DNA of 64,000 bases. It comes from Pseudopyrenochaeta lycopersici. Its lineage: Eukaryota; Ascomycota; Dothideomycetes; Pleosporales; Pseudopyrenochaetaceae. This document shows positions 49,561 to 63,365 of the stretch, piece after piece. Every line of letters begins with the position of its first letter. The stretch's first letter is position 1. Where the stretch lies: NCBI GenBank assembly GCA_003313425.1, contig NHZP01000024.1:310001-374000 (forward strand), written 5' to 3'. Made by a program: the position numbers and the translations under genes. The notes beneath the pieces are model-generated. The model worked only from the letters and a program-made list of their open reading frames with translations, did no database searches and was not told the DNA's origin.

Positions 49561-51176
49561 CGCGGCGGCGATTTTGGGGTCGACGGCGGCGTTGCTAGAT
49601 GCGCATTGGGGGCCGGGTCGGAACAGGCGCGTTCAGCCTCGAACTATCGAAACTACGGCGATGAGGGAGTAAGAGGGACTTAAGGAAAGAAGGCTGCGAA
49701 GGGTAGTCGCGAGGTAGCTAGACCAGGCGGTGTCTAAGCACGAAGGGGTCCCCCGCGAGCGTAACGGGCGCCAGGATGTTGGCGCTCCCAAGTGGGTTGG
49801 CGTGCTCCTGTTGGATGGCACGAGGAAAGACAGGCAGCTCGGATTTGGGCACCACCGCCTTCAGTCTGCACGGGGAAACAGGGCCTGAGGACAGCAACAG
49901 GCGGAGTGAGGCGGGCGGTGCAGATACAGCGAAAGTCGTCGTGCTTGGGAGACGAAAGAGATCGCCGGCATGATTTCCCACTCTTCTCAAAGACCAAAAT
50001 CGCCATCCATGCAGCCTGTCAGTTTTGGCGCTAGACTGCGATGGGCATACCCTAGCTCCACCATCCAATCCATGGCTTCAGCGACCGAGACGCTGCACCC
50101 ACGTCTGGCCGCCGAGCCTGACTCTTTGTCGACCCTCGGCGCGGAATGGCATGGGCAAATCTCGCACAAAGATAACACGCTGCTCGCTCCACGAGTCCCC
50201 GGGCCTTCACCTCGCTACAGAGGCGCCGGGAAGCCGCCACTATCGACGTCATATGGTCACTGCGCAGATTCCTCAGCCGAACTGTAAGATGAGTTGTGTG
50301 ACATGCGAGTGACGGTGCGTGCTTCTGCTGGCTGGCATTTCCGTTTCTCCATCAACTCAGAAAGCATGACCGCTTTGGCAGAAGAAGCCCCGCCGAACGA
50401 ATTGCAGTGCAGCCGACACTGGCCTGCTCGGCGCAGGCAGCGAATAGGGGTAATTTGCCACATAAAGTGGATGCCAGACACGAGAGGCTCGGTACGCGAG
50501 AGGTGTCCGCTGTGTCAAGGGCCCAGCTTCAGTCCGCTTGAACCGGCAGTGATTGCCCCTCCATCACGAGCCTGGCGTCCTCTAGCATTAACGTTCGGGC
50601 AGACGCCGAATTTCGTGGTAAACTTTCCGTGCGCCTCCAATTTGACACTGCAATGACCTCCTGTTTGATCGTCCATGCTACAACCTATGTCGTGATTCGT
50701 CGCATTGTTTCGATACCCCACCGGCCTCATTTTGCCCTTGTGCATCCGCATCTGCCATGGGCATAGAAGTGGACGATTCTCGCCGGGCCTCTTGGCTGGT
50801 GGTTTGGCTGCTGCGTTGTAATGGCATTCAGGGTCTCCCCGGAGCGCTGCACACTATAATAGGTTCCGCGCTGGCCATCCACGCGAAGTCTCGGGCTCCC
50901 GTTGCCATCTCAAAGTGCTTACTAGTGCATTACCATACATCCATGTACCGCCACTCATCTCTCCACTGCCAAAACCATTCAAAGTCGATGAATCTTCACT
51001 TGGTATTGCTGTTTTGGCAAGCCTTAATCATGTGCCTTCATCGCGCCCAAAAACGCCCACACATGCTATCCGTTATTGTTCGTATCTTACAATTGCTCAA
51101 CCCACATGGTATTCCAAAGCCCCAGCGGCCATTCACTGAAGCTGACATTAATCATTCTACACTCCCTCCCAATTCT
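49561..51176. other. 1.6-kb intergenic region
   Basis: Contains the nik1 promoter and the NSP1 3' flank. Many short overlapping frames exist because the sequence is GC-balanced and low in stops, but none has a domain or splice structure I can support. A long nik1 5' leader is possible. Confidence 0.5.
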
Positions 51177-53465
51177 CTATGATACACCACCAAACCGCTC
51201 AGTTCGACCTCCTCGATAGCTCCGATAGAAATCCGCCGTGGGATCCGTCCCAAGCCCGTTCCAGCCATTGGCGCCAACATGCTGACTCTCTTTCTGTGCC
51301 TTGGTGATCTTCTCTTGTAATTGTGAGGCTCCAGAGTCGATGAGCTGGAGCTGCGCCAGCTGTGTGTTCAAAACGCGAACCACCTTCGTCAACTAATTTC
51401 ACGTCAATCATATGTAAATCATACGGGGTAAAGACAACACGTACCGGATCGTCAGGTTTGCCAGTCTTGCTGAGCGTCTGTGATGTGGTGTTGATCTCCT
51501 CAATCATCTCAGTGAGGTCCTTGTTAAGCTCATTGAGCCTGTCCTGTAGCTTCTCGGCGAGTTTGTAGCTTTCATAAAGTCAGTTCACGTTTGCTTGGGG
51601 GTCAAAAGACAACTCACGTTCTCTCGCGCTCCTGGTCAGGACCACGCAAGCCGTCAGACTTGCCGCTGACGCCGTGCATCTTCATCAGGTTCTCAATCTC
51701 CTTCTCATACCGATCGAGGTACGAATCAAGTTCTTGCTGGTTCTCCTCCATCATCGTCAATTGCCTCTCAACCTCTGCAGCATCACGCTCTGCTTGGAAG
51801 GTCTTTGAATACAATTGTCGAACCTTGTCCGAGTTCTCAACCAAGGCCCGATCCCACTGTGCGACTGTCTCGGCATGTTGCTGGAATTCTTTCTGATACT
51901 TCGACAAATCGGCTGCCCATCGCGTAATGATTTCATCCATGGACTTATTTTTCAAGCGTGACTGAGCAGATGGTGCAGGTCCGACTGTTGAGCTGGCGAG
52001 TCCGCTCTTGGCAGCGTCGGCCCCTGCAGTTCCTGTAGTAGCCCCAAGGGTAGGTGCAGGCTGAGAGGTACCAGTCGATGCTGGTGGTGTTGCAATCGTC
52101 GATGGCTTGCTGAACAGAGTTGGTGCAGTGCCAGAGGTAGTCGTAGCTGCAGGCGTGGGTGCTGCAGAACTTCCGCCTCCAAGACCCCCAAGACTGGTAA
52201 ACTGGGATGGCCCGCCGCCTCCTCCGAGAGCTGGGAATGGAGAAGTGCCGGATGCAGTCGTCGTTGTGGCTCCGCTGCTCGTCGCTGTAGTCGTAGCTGC
52301 GGTAGGAGTCATCGAGCTGGCAGGTGTTGATGCAGGAGTCTTGCCCCAACTGAAGGTAGAGGCGCCGCCTGTGGAGGCTCCTGTGTTAGATGTTGCTCCC
52401 GCAAAGAGGCCACTAGGAGGAGCCGCAGAAGACGCCGGAGCGGTGGTGTTGCCCCCCAAGCTGAAACTGGGTGTTGAACTTGTTGTAGGCTGCGAGCTCG
52501 CTGGCGTTGCACCTGACGTGGCTCCAATATTGAATCCGAGTGGCTTTGCTGGCGTTGTCGAGGGCGTTGTGCTTCCAAGAGCGCCAAAGAGCCCAGATTT
52601 AGGGGCAGGTTGCGCAGAAAAGAGTCCGGTAGGTGCTGGAGAAGCGGGAGGCGCGCTCTTGTTCGAATCAGCTGAAGCACCAGTGTTTCCAGCGCCAAGG
52701 AGCCCTGAGCCAGGCGCGGAGCTACCTAGGGGTTTTGCAGCCGAAGGTCCTGTGGATGCAGCTCCAAAAAGGTTCGGTGCAGTTGATGAGGGAGTGGACG
52801 ATGGCTTCGCTCCAAACAATGACGAGGCCGTCTGTGTAGACCCGCCTGTTTGGTTGTTCTGCTGGCTGAACAAAGAAGTGCCGGTTTGGGCACCTCCGCC
52901 CGACTGATTGTTTTGGCCGAACAGACTGTTTCCAGGCGGGGGTCCCGCTGGTGTAGTGGATGGTAGGAATGATGTCTTATTCGCTGCGGGTGTCGCAGTG
53001 GGTGTTGAACCTGACCGAACGTGTCAGCCAAGTGATGCCGCACACAACGAAAAACTTACCAGCTGTTGCACCAAACCCGAACGATGGCGCGGAAGAAGTT
53101 GCAGCTGCGTTGCTGCCGAAGAGGGCAGGTTTTGGCGCATCTCCACCCGTCTTCGCAAGACCGCCAAACCCTCCGAAGGTGGGTGTTGACGATGCGCCAG
53201 ACGTGGCTTGACCGGCGCCAAACAGTCCGCCAGGCTTGCTCGTAGCAGGTGTGCTTGAAGCGCCCCCTCCAAAGACACTCGATGAGCTGGTAGCTGTATT
53301 CCCACTACCGAAAAGTGCACTGCCGGGCGTGGTCGAGGTTGCGTTGGCGGTGCCGAAGAGCGACGGGGTTGCAGCACTCGACGAGTTGGTGGCGCCAAAC
53401 AATGGCTTGTTCGGCGTGCTGCTATTGTTATTGTTTTGCTGGCCGAAAGAAAATGGCGACGTCAT
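51177..53465 (-). CDS. nsp1: nucleoporin NSP1
   Basis: Four exons (53465-53060, 53010-51618, 51568-51445, 51392-51177) give 712 residues. Residues 1 to about 470 are FG-repeat sequence with many SLFG, LFGA and FSFG-type cores in Thr/Ser/Ala/Gly-rich spacers. From about residue 487 (LKNKSMDEIITRW) a continuous coiled-coil region typical of the Nsp1 C-terminal domain runs nearly to the end. In yeast and Aspergillus, Nsp1 is an essential channel nucleoporin that partners Nup49 and Nup57 and also Nup82. The short third exon ends exactly at Asp-Asp-Pro. NSP1 shares a 518-bp divergent upstream region with the gene at 53984. The product is well supported by both halves of the protein. Confidence 0.95.
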
Positions 53466-53983
53466 TTTGGCGGTGGTGGAGTCCGTGGGAGGACGTATCA
53501 GCTATGCGGTGTACCTTGTGTCGTGGTGCAGCTGTTTGCAGAGGTCGAGAGCTTCTGCGAGGAGGGCAATTGGCGGCGGAGAGGTCGCAACAGCAGATGA
53601 ATCTCGGGCAGAGCGTGTGGGAAAGAAGTCGCGATAGGATCACGCAAAGCACTTCTGCGTCTTTCACGGCGCGTCAAGGTCGCAACGGCCAAAAGTTAGG
53701 CAAACAGCTGCATGGGCCAAGCTAGCGTCGGGGAATTGTTCTTCCCGGCTGCGGGCGATCCCTAGGATTCCAGACCGCCGCTGTCCCCCGCCAATGGAGC
53801 CGGGCCTGAAACACTACAACGACACCGCAAGAGCGTACGAGGCGCAGCAGCCGGGTGCACTGTCTAGCTCTTGCCCACGGCCTCTCCTTCCACACATCAC
53901 CTGCCAGTCCAAGAGCATACCCCCATCCGTTGATCCCAAGTACACGCGTGAAAGGAGCGAGAAGCCACTACCTTAGAGCCAAC
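53466..53983. promoter_or_regulatory. divergent NSP1 / Laa2-like intergenic region
   Basis: A 518-bp interval separates two divergent starts and must contain both promoters. No specific regulatory sequence was identified. Confidence 0.5.
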
Positions 53984-55629
53984 ATGACGGACGAACTGGC
54001 GCCGCCCCGCAAGAGCGTGGAGCTGGAAGACCCAGGCGCGAAGGAGCTTGGTTTGTCTCCTCTACCATATAGCTGGCATCCTGTCTCATTGTTCGTGTAG
54101 CAGACTCGAGTGACGAGCACTTCTCCGATGCCTCCGAGGGCCGTCCCGGCAGGATAGAAGCCACCTCACCAATCCCAATCACACGGGTCGAGCGAGTAGA
54201 CGACGAGCCTGCCCACGGCGAGGTTCCCGGAACAGACGCCTACAAGATGCGCACCCAGGACGCTGTCCCCGACGAAGTAGAGATTGTACCCGATGGGGCT
54301 CGGAGTCGTAGTACCTCGCGAGTGAGCGCCAGCGATAGGCCTCTGACGCCTGGTGGAACGCCGATCCCCAAAACAGTCGTTGAGAAGATTGATCCTGACC
54401 AGCCAAGTTATGGTGACGTTCCTGGCACACACGCACATCAGCTCCGTCTTGCAGATGCTGAGCCCGACGTTATAGTCAGGGCGCCTGAGCCGCCCCAGCG
54501 CAAAGGTACGTAGGGCATTTCCTTGGTGCCGCCTGCGTACCATTGACGGAAGAAGGGTCGCCAACTGCCTCTCTTGACAGATCTCCCCTAAGCCCCACCA
54601 TTGATGGCACAAACGAGCCCATGATAGAGGTCGATGAGTCGCCTGCGCAACCAAACGAGGCTGCCGATGATGACGATGACTTTGCGAACGACGACGATGG
54701 TTTTGGTGATTTCGATGAATTCGAGGCGGGTGGGGAAGGAGACGACTTTGGGGATTTTGACGATGGGTTTCAGCAAGGCGAGCCGGAGGCAGAGACTTCA
54801 TTTGATAAACCCCCAGATCAACCTCCTGTACCTGCACCTCCTTCAGGTCCTGTAAGTCACAACAATTCTAGCCCAGTACAGTCTACCATGCGCTTGGCCC
54901 AGTGATGCATTGACTGACCATGGCCATCCTTAGCCGGTCCTTGACTTCGCCAGACTCACTTCGCTTGAAAGCATAACAACAGCAACACAGCCTTACGTTG
55001 ATGAAATATACCCCTCCCTACAAGATATACCTAGCATATCCACAAACCCTGAAGACACGCGGTCCATATTCCTGTCTGAGAGAAGCCAGTCTTTATGGAC
55101 CCAGCTCGTCGCACCGCCCCCACTTCAGCCTCCAGATTGGGTACGGTCCCGCATACGGCGGCTCTTCCTCGTCTCACTCGGCGTCCCTGTCGACCTCGAC
55201 GAGATCCTCCCCGCCTCCAAGCAGAAAAAACTCATACTCCCCTCCATCCACATCCCCGGCGAAAAGTCCCCGCGCCCCTCCGCAGACGGCCGGAGCGGCG
55301 CGCTCGGCCGCGTCAAGCGGGAGAACGCATCAACCACCTCCGTAGACTCCTCCTCATCAAAACCTGATCGCAAACGCAAAGGGCCGCCGCCTCCGCCGGA
55401 GCTGGATATCAGTAGCACGTCGATGCTGTGCGCGACCACCGACGCAGCACTACAAGGGCTGTCGGAAGAGGAGTTGAAAGCGCATGTTGAGCGATTAAAG
55501 GCCTTGCAAGAACGTGCACAGGAGGTGTTTGAGTACTGGCAAAAGCGTTTGGAAAGCGCCCTTGGGGATAAAGATGCGTTTGAACAGGTCATCGAGAGTC
55601 TAGTGGCACATGCTAAGAAGCTTCGATAA
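53984..55629 (+). CDS. Laa2/DUF5102-like AP-1 adaptor accessory protein
   Basis: Four exons (53984-54050, 54104-54505, 54553-54851, 54934-55629) give 487 residues. The N-terminal half is disordered and acidic and contains DDDGFGDFDEFEAG and DDFGDFDDGF, the FGDF-type motifs by which aftiphilin-like proteins bind the AP-1 gamma ear. The C-terminal half is helical, with LDFARLTSLESITTAT, WVRSRIRRLFLVSLGVPVDL and a final amphipathic helix (EELKAHVERLKALQERAQ). Yeast Laa2 (YBL010C, DUF5102) has this layout and acts with Laa1 in AP-1 recruitment at endosomes and Golgi. The family call is inference from motif order. The third exon begins at an AAGAAG tandem acceptor, so a one-residue (Glu) alternative is possible. 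Confidence 0.7.
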
Positions 55630-56241
55630 TGAGCCATTTTTTTTTCATATTTAAAAAAGGGCTAGACTAAAATAAATGTATCATTACTATTAAAATAAAA
55701 GCCCAAGACTATGGAGCGTTATAAATGTGGGGGAGGGAGCTTTTGTGGAAACGGCAAGTACGTGCCAGATCAATTGCAATCTTCTACTCTGCGGCGTACA
55801 AAGTCCTCTATTCCTGTTTTTCTTCGCCCAGAAGCGTGAGAGGAGTGACTTTGTTTGCTATTATTGAAGAATGTGTGGAACGTTTCTTTCATGTGTATGT
55901 GCGGGGCACACATGCAAAGACGGCGGCGTTTGTAATGCAACAACAATTATACTTTAAAGTAAAAAAGTTTTTATAGATTCTGTATTGCGAGCTTCAACGA
56001 CAAATACACATTTCGTGACATTGACATTCCACCGTTGCAGATGCTATGCTTGTTTGAATCATGACAGTTTAAGAGAGTGGAAACAGTTGGCACGACAATA
56101 TACAGTGGATTCGTTTCATGCTATTTCCAGATTGATCGGAGAGGCGTTGAAAGCGTTCGTGTACGTGTTTCTACAAGCTAGACGAGACCCAAAGGTCAGC
56201 CCGCGCTGTCTATTCTACTGTCTATCGCACTGGGAAGGTGC
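55630..56241. other. tail-to-tail intergenic region
   Basis: The 3' flanks of the Laa2-like gene (+) and the IF1 gene (-) meet here. An A/T-rich tract with possible polyadenylation elements follows directly at 55636-55700. No coding region is supported. Confidence 0.6.
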
Positions 56242-56763
56242 TTACTTCTGCTCGCCCTGACCGGAAGCCTCGCTCTCCTTGATCACATCATCGCTGTGTA
56301 TGAAGTCAGCTTGATTGTACTCCTTGTGAGAAATGGAGGGGTGACACTGACATGTGCTTGTCAAGGTCCTCGATGTGCTTAGCTTGCTGCTTGAGCTTTT
56401 CCTTGATTGCCAAAAGCCTACAAAGTTTGTCAGCAGTCTGCCCTGCATTTCCAGCCCATGACCCATCTATTAATTTGTTGTGGGAAATGCAATTGGCGGT
56501 GGTCTCTGAACGTACTTGGCCCTCTCCTCCTGTCGGATGTAAAGCTCCTCGGCAGCGGTTTCGCGCTTGGTGAAGGCATCACTGGCATTAAAATTAGTAT
56601 CTATTATTCTTATATCTGCTTGCATCACTTACCCTCCAGCGCTTCCAGTGGCCCTCGATGCAGCGGAGCCGGTGGCACCCTCGGTCATGCGCAGAGCGGA
56701 GGTGGAGAAGTAGCGGGGCGCGGTGAAAGCGCGAGCGCTCCTGATGATTGATGTACGAAGCAT
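56242..56763 (-). CDS. inh1: mitochondrial F1-ATPase inhibitor IF1
   Basis: Four small exons (56763-56633, 56581-56516, 56417-56352, 56293-56242) assemble to 104 residues. An N-terminal mitochondrial targeting sequence rich in Arg, Ser and Ala (MLRTSIIRSARAFTAPRYFS) is followed by a Gly-rich linker. Then comes the inhibitory helix containing DAFTKRETAAEELYIRQEER and the coiled coil KLLAIKEKLKQQAKHIEDL. IF1 binds the F1 catalytic sector of ATP synthase and blocks ATP hydrolysis when the proton gradient falls. All three introns lie in the region coding for the inhibitory and coiled-coil helices, the reason no single frame shows the protein. Confidence 0.9.
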
Positions 56764-58153
56764 TATGGATTTTTGGTAAGGATTATGGGCGGCGAGGGGC
56801 TGTCTGTGTCGTTATGAGCAGGCAATGGTGAGGTGGAGTGATGGCCTGTGGAAGCTGGTGATGGAGCTTGGACCATTCGTCATCGGTCGATAGGTCATGT
56901 GACTATGGCGGAGTCAATGCCACGAGATTTGCCATGTATGCCTTGGAGGAAATCGGTGAATATTTGCCTTGATTGTGACTTGGTATTACTTTTCATCATG
57001 TGCATGTTGTGCATTTTACTCAAGTCTTACTATAGTGGATGCAGCTGTTGCAAAGGCTAGCTACCATTGCACCATCAAGGGTCCAAGGCAGCAATACAAG
57101 TACATCATGTTGGTACTAGGAAGTTGTCAGAGCTACCCAAGTGGTGTCCCATGTGAACCTTAATGCAATCTATGGACGGGGTTGTCGCCGTGGATCTCGG
57201 CACAAACTAGCACAGCTTGAAGCGCATACAGTAAGCTCAGGCGGTTAATCAAGTAAAAGCTCTCTCAAAGGCCGCAGTAGCAATGCCCAACATTGCTGAA
57301 GGTCGAGATGCGTGGAGCGGTCATGGACGAAGTGTACTGCGGGGCAAAAGGACTTTGTCACCGGAGCAGAACAAACGCCTGAGGCCACCATGGAATCGCT
57401 CAACATGGCTTTTTGACCAGGCTAAGGAAATTGAGGTGTTTGGCGGTCACCGCCTGTCAGGATGAGAAGTCGCGCCTGTTCTGGGCTGTGTGAAACGGCA
57501 AGCGTGATCGACGCCGCTGCCGCCAAGACAATCGGGTTCTCCCTCAATGTCCCCTCCTCTGATAACTCGACCACACAAGCCGCCTTTACCAAAGACCTGC
57601 ACCTCAGTTTCTTCCCAGCAACCACTACTGTCTTCAACCACTTCCCCCTCCACGCACTTCCTCGCTTCAATCAACTCTTTCGTAAGTACCCCACCTTGCG
57701 TCACTCCTCTCAGGCCTGTTGGATCGCCCTGCAATTTGCGCCCTCAGCAGCGTCAACACACGCCTGCCAGCGCCATCAGCATAGCGTATCTATCGAAGCC
57801 ATGCGCTCTGACCACCGTCGCCGCTCTCGTCGCCAGTATCGACTGTGTGCGCTGCGTTTGGGGTTAGGCCACAGCGCTGCCGTACAAGCCGCCCCTTCCT
57901 ACGCCTTCTGCCGTCTGGTGTAGAGCCTGCGCAAGCAATTGGCGTAGCGGCTTATGGCATCCGCCGAGCTTTCAATACAGCCAACACGGCAATCGGTCTC
58001 GATGGCAGCTCCACACATTTTCTCGCCCACAATAGAGCGCACACTGAGGGCCGGGCTTTCCCAACAATTACGATAACTTTGCGATCATACTTTTCATGCG
58101 CTTCTACTCAGCCCACTTTTGCTAACAGTGGCTTATACAGACTTCATATCACA
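56764..58153. promoter_or_regulatory. divergent IF1 / 14-3-3 intergenic region
   Basis: A 1.39-kb interval between divergent starts. The part nearest the 14-3-3 gene (about 57530-58150) is pyrimidine-rich on the plus strand, as in fungal 5' leaders of strongly expressed genes, and has possible leader-intron splice sites (for example GTAAGT at 57682). Open frames here lack domains. Confidence 0.45.
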
Positions 58154-59162
<1,009 letters not shown>

Positions 59163-60440
59163 ATCTGAACCCATCTTTGGAGGTAAAAGTGACAGGGATT
59201 ATGGTATGGTGCATCTTGGTATGGGTTAATGATGTCTGAATCATCATTTTTTAACGGCGTGGAGGGTGCTCTAGAGTGCTTAGGCCGTGCGTGCTTCGTT
59301 AGACTCCCCAATCTTCATCCTGTCAACATCTCTCACCCTGCCTGTTGTCCTACTCTACCTCATATACGGTAATTATATACAAGTCTTGTATGACCCTCTT
59401 GTACGGTTCTGGAGGTTCATGTCTCATGAGTCAGCGGGGGTTCAGAACGACTTGTTGTCGTTTCCTCCCAACCTCCGGTGTATGCGGTCGTTTTGCTTTC
59501 CTACAGTCCTTCATATCAAAAAAGATTTCGAATAAAAATTTGCGCTATGCTCGCAAGAGCTAGGCAGCCTTCTAGTATATAGACTTCCGAGTTGTGAAGT
59601 CCTAGGTTGGGCTGGAGTGGTCGCTCCTTTCTTTCGTATCTTCGCCTCCACAATTGAGTTCACTTGTGGCATTCATGCAGTCTCCTTTGTGTTCTTTCTG
59701 CGCGACTTTGGGTCTTCTTCGACCTATGAAACTTGTGATATCATGAAATTGGTATGGATAAAGCTCTAAGAAGGTTTCAGGTTTTGGGAGGCAGAAGGTG
59801 CGTCTTCACTGCCTGTATTTTTGGTGCAGCACCTTAGCTAGACGTACCTCTGGGTTGATTGATTGATATGTAGATTTATACATCTTAATAGATATCATGT
59901 ATAAATGAAGTGTCAACAGGTTCGCGTTCAATGCTGACGCTAAGTCTAGACACTCACAATGATCTGTGAAATCAGCTAGACTTCTATTGTTAGAGCTTCA
60001 TCACAACAAACTTCCATACGCCAGCAACTGTAAAAGCCCTGGTCGATACCTGACACAGCATATGGCTCCACTAACGGCGTAAAAGAAGCGGAATTTTATG
60101 AAGTATCAATAACTCACACAAGTGTACGATAGCAATCACTACCTACTAGGCGGTGAACTACAAAATGTAGGCAATCTGAAACCAAGCGCGAAGACGATGT
60201 GTTTTCCGAAAAGTGAACGAATGCAAGTTGTTTCCAGTACGATAGTAGAAACAGGGAGTAGTGAAGGTCTCCAAATTCAACGTTTCAGTCTGCCTGCCGT
60301 TTCTGCCCTGGACAACATCCCCCAGCTTGCTCTCCGATCTTGGTCATGACACTGCTACCAAAAAGTTAACCAACGCCCCCGGTCAAGCCTTCCGTCTCCA
60401 TGCTCCGGCTGTGTCCACTATGAGAACTTAAGCTCAGTCC
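59163..60440. other. intergenic region
   Basis: The 3' flanks of the 14-3-3 gene (+) and the RING-H2 gene (-). No coding region is supported, and the middle is AT-leaning. Confidence 0.55.
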
Positions 60441-60932
60441 TCAGTGTGTGGCACATACATGTATGTTGCTCACTTTCTTGAACGACTTCCAGAGACTGCT
60501 TCTGTAAAGTTTTGTTCTGCAGCAGGGACAGGTCTTTGCCAGGCAATTCTTCAGACAATCCCAGTGAAAAATATGTCCACATCTCGTGACCTTGACTGCG
60601 GGGCGGAGGATGCTAGTGTCGGTGTTCGTGGGCGATGTTCTAGGTGTAGTGATCGAGGGGTCGTTCGAGTAGCACCGTAGACAAATGGGACAGATCTGCT
60701 CAGGCGTGATCTCAAGGCAAGGGGTAGGGAGCAACTCGATGCCTTTTCTGAAAAATCTAGCTTTGGATCTACATACAGGGCCGTAGATTTGTGCCGGAGT
60801 TGGCTGAGGGGCCGGCTCTTTGGCCTGCGTTGATGGTGTGTCGGAGACCTGTGTTGGAATTGAAGTGACGGCGTGCCTGGTCATTAAGGTCCATTGCTCG
60901 TATGCCTTTGATTTGATGGATTTGTTTACCAT
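60441..60932 (-). CDS. RING-H2 zinc-finger protein, likely E3 ubiquitin ligase
   Basis: A single frame encodes 163 residues from the ATG at 60932 (MVNKSIKSKAYEQW). The frame stays open further upstream but has no ATG there, so an upstream exon is possible. The RING-H2 finger is Cys81, Cys84, Cys118, His120, His123, Cys126, Cys135 and Cys138, within CPICLRCY, CGHIFHWDC and CPCC. The loop between the second and third ligands is long (33 residues) and Thr/Pro-rich, which is unusual but tolerated. RING-H2 fingers recruit ubiquitin-conjugating enzymes. No other domain and no membrane segment are visible, so the substrate and location are unknown. Confidence 0.7.
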   Translation of the reverse strand: MVNKSIKSKAYEQWTLMTRHAVTSIPTQVSDTPSTQAKEPAPQPTPAQIYGPVCRSKARFFRKGIELLPTPCLEITPEQICPICLRCYSNDPSITTPRTSPTNTDTSILRPAVKVTRCGHIFHWDCLKNCLAKTCPCCRTKLYRSSLWKSFKKVSNIHVCATH

Positions 60933-63365
60933 AGTGGATGCTGGAGTCCTTAGTGACACTGTGGATAACGATGAATGGAACGTATGATTCGGTGGCTAGC
61001 GGTTTTAGCAGCGTGAATGTATCAGGGGAGTCTGATGTGGTGCTGATAATAGCTGATTTAGAGAAGTGAAATTGATTATATGAATGTTGTGAGTATAACA
61101 GTGGAACGAAGAAGTGAGTCTGGGACAAGAAGAAGGAGTGTGTAGGGTTTTGGGTTTTGGGTTTGGGTAGGGCGTCCGATGTGCCTTCTCTTTGCGTATG
61201 GGAAAGTGTTCGCGAAAGCAATTGCGTAGGTAATCTCAGATGCGGCTTCTTCCTACTTATATATGTACCTGTTCGAATCCTGGAAATTTAGAACATCTTC
61301 CGAAATAACCTTGGTGTCAACAGTAGCAGGTGAGCGGATACACATCTTTGGCCGTATGAACAGCGTACATATAATGAGATCATAAACTCATGCGAGAAGA
61401 CTATTCATTTTTGCTACCTTAGGCCTCTTTAGATAACATCTTCGGCCTTGTATTAAGCTCCTTAAGCGATGGCTTTATTTACGCTTTATTCAATGGCAGT
61501 GCATCCAATCAGCAAAATTGGGGACAATCATTGTAAGAATATGGCTATAGCTCGTTAACCTAACGAACGTTCCAGATAGCCAACCCAATCATTAAATTGT
61601 GTCGGCGTAGAGTACTGAAGTTGTTCTTGATCATGATGGAGATTTTGCGTTTGTAAAGGGCTACTTCCAGTTCTACTTTGTAGACATAGCTCATCTTCAC
61701 AAGCTGTAATCTAGAATACTAACCAGTATATAATGAGCAATTCTTCAAGGTCTTTCAATAATTGCCTTGTACCACAAAAGCACTGTCAAACCTCTTACGT
61801 TTTTCTTACATCATTTAAAAAGCTGGTTCGTACAGCTACAATATTTGCAATCCTAATTGACACATCAATGCCAGGCCCTGCGAGGCTGACAATAGCTAAT
61901 CTGGGTAGCTATATATGTACTATTCTAAGCACTAGATCAGCTATCACTGATCACTCATACCTTTTGGTTGCATGGTTTGGTGGGTATAGCCCTAAGTTCT
62001 GGCAATCAAAGTAGCTAATTTCCTTTTGATAAGTATCTGTGTTCATTTAACGATGACATTTGACCCAAGGTGCGTTTGTAAGATTCATCAGCGCTGAGGG
62101 TGTCCAGCTTCATTTCCAAAAACTCAAATGTTCAGAAAATACAGACATATTTCAGTCTTGATTGCAGGCTACAGGTATATGTACCACAGCTACTCAATCA
62201 GCCTAACGTCCAATCGGCAACGCACTGGCAAGTGAAGTGTATACCCCATTCTTCACCAATCGCAAGTACTACTATTCGCAACTAAGAATATAGCATCGAC
62301 ATGTGGTCGATTGTCGAAATGTCTTTGAAGAGGTGTATTATATGACAGAATTTGGATACTTCACCATCTTAAGTGCTTCTAAGCGGGTTTCTTTGCAGTA
62401 AATCTGATGTTACTAAAGCATTCCACTGACCAAAGCCAAATCTATGGGCGCGCTTGGTATGCAAAAAATGCACAAAATTCAGGATTCTATTGTTAGAAAT
62501 ATGGAAGCTGTTAACAAGCATGGCTAGTTCTGCCACATGGAGTGCACTTTTGAAAGCTTGAGGACGACAGAAGTTGAAAGAGTTGGACACGCGACGTAAA
62601 GCTTGAAGACGAGGTACCCATCATACAAGGTGATGATCACGCTCCGCTCTCAATTCAAGGCTGGCCGTCTGGCTCAAAAACAGGTAAATCAGATCAGACG
62701 GACTTCAAAAAGCCGCCGCTAGTTAGATCTTGAGCCAGTGACCAGCCATCAATCAAAGTCGCCAAGGCTTCTGAACTGCTGCTACATTGAAATCCTAGCT
62801 CAAGAAGATCACCGGTCTTCTCAAGAAATCTGCATAGTTAAAGGCATTCATACGACTCTCAGTAACTAGCCAGGGTCGTGTTTGTTTGGGAAGCATAATA
62901 GCGGGCTTGACAGGTGAAATGTGGGTGTACAGAAATCACGGCTTGTAAAATAACACCATTTTCCTAAACCAGCTAACAAAAATGCAAACACTGTTGTCCT
63001 CTTCTACAGCTGTTACATTTCGAAGTCAGCAACGACGTGTTTTAGCTCCGCGGTGCTTCGCGGTAGAGGCGGACCATGATTCGATTTGTTCACTATTTGG
63101 TCATCTCATTATTCGCCTAGTAACAATAACCGGATATCATAAATCAGTACCAGTATGATTATTGCTCCTTCCAGAGGATCCAATCATAGTAACGGATAAA
63201 GATTACTTTGTTTTGAGAATTATTGAGGTGGCTGAACATGTGTCGTCATTTGCCAGCGTTAGCCTCATGGTCCAAGCGTCTTGAAACGTCGAATACCAAC
63301 AGAGCTCTGATGTAGCTGCACGTTGTACAAGTATTGTTCATATGACAGTTTCTGACTAACGCTAG
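60933..63365. other. 2.4-kb AT-rich gene-poor region
   Basis: Apart from the RING-H2 upstream sequence I see no supportable gene. Composition falls to clearly AT-rich after about 61260, and open frames are all under about 95 codons without domains. Decayed repeats are possible but no ends or coding remnants are recognisable. Confidence 0.5.

Noticed and set aside
48847..49683. 278-codon plus-strand frame opposite nik1
   Set aside because: Antisense shadow of a clearly conserved histidine kinase exon.
52107..52907. 266-codon plus-strand frame of Val/Ala/Pro/Gly repeats
   Set aside because: Antisense shadow of the NSP1 FG-repeat region.
57462..57923. Open frames upstream of the 14-3-3 gene
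   Set aside because: Pyrimidine-rich sequence typical of a promoter or leader; several frames open at once and no domain.
61200..61300. GTTCGAATCC sequence resembling a tRNA B box
   Set aside because: Flanking bases do not form a T-stem or acceptor stem, and no A box is placed correctly.
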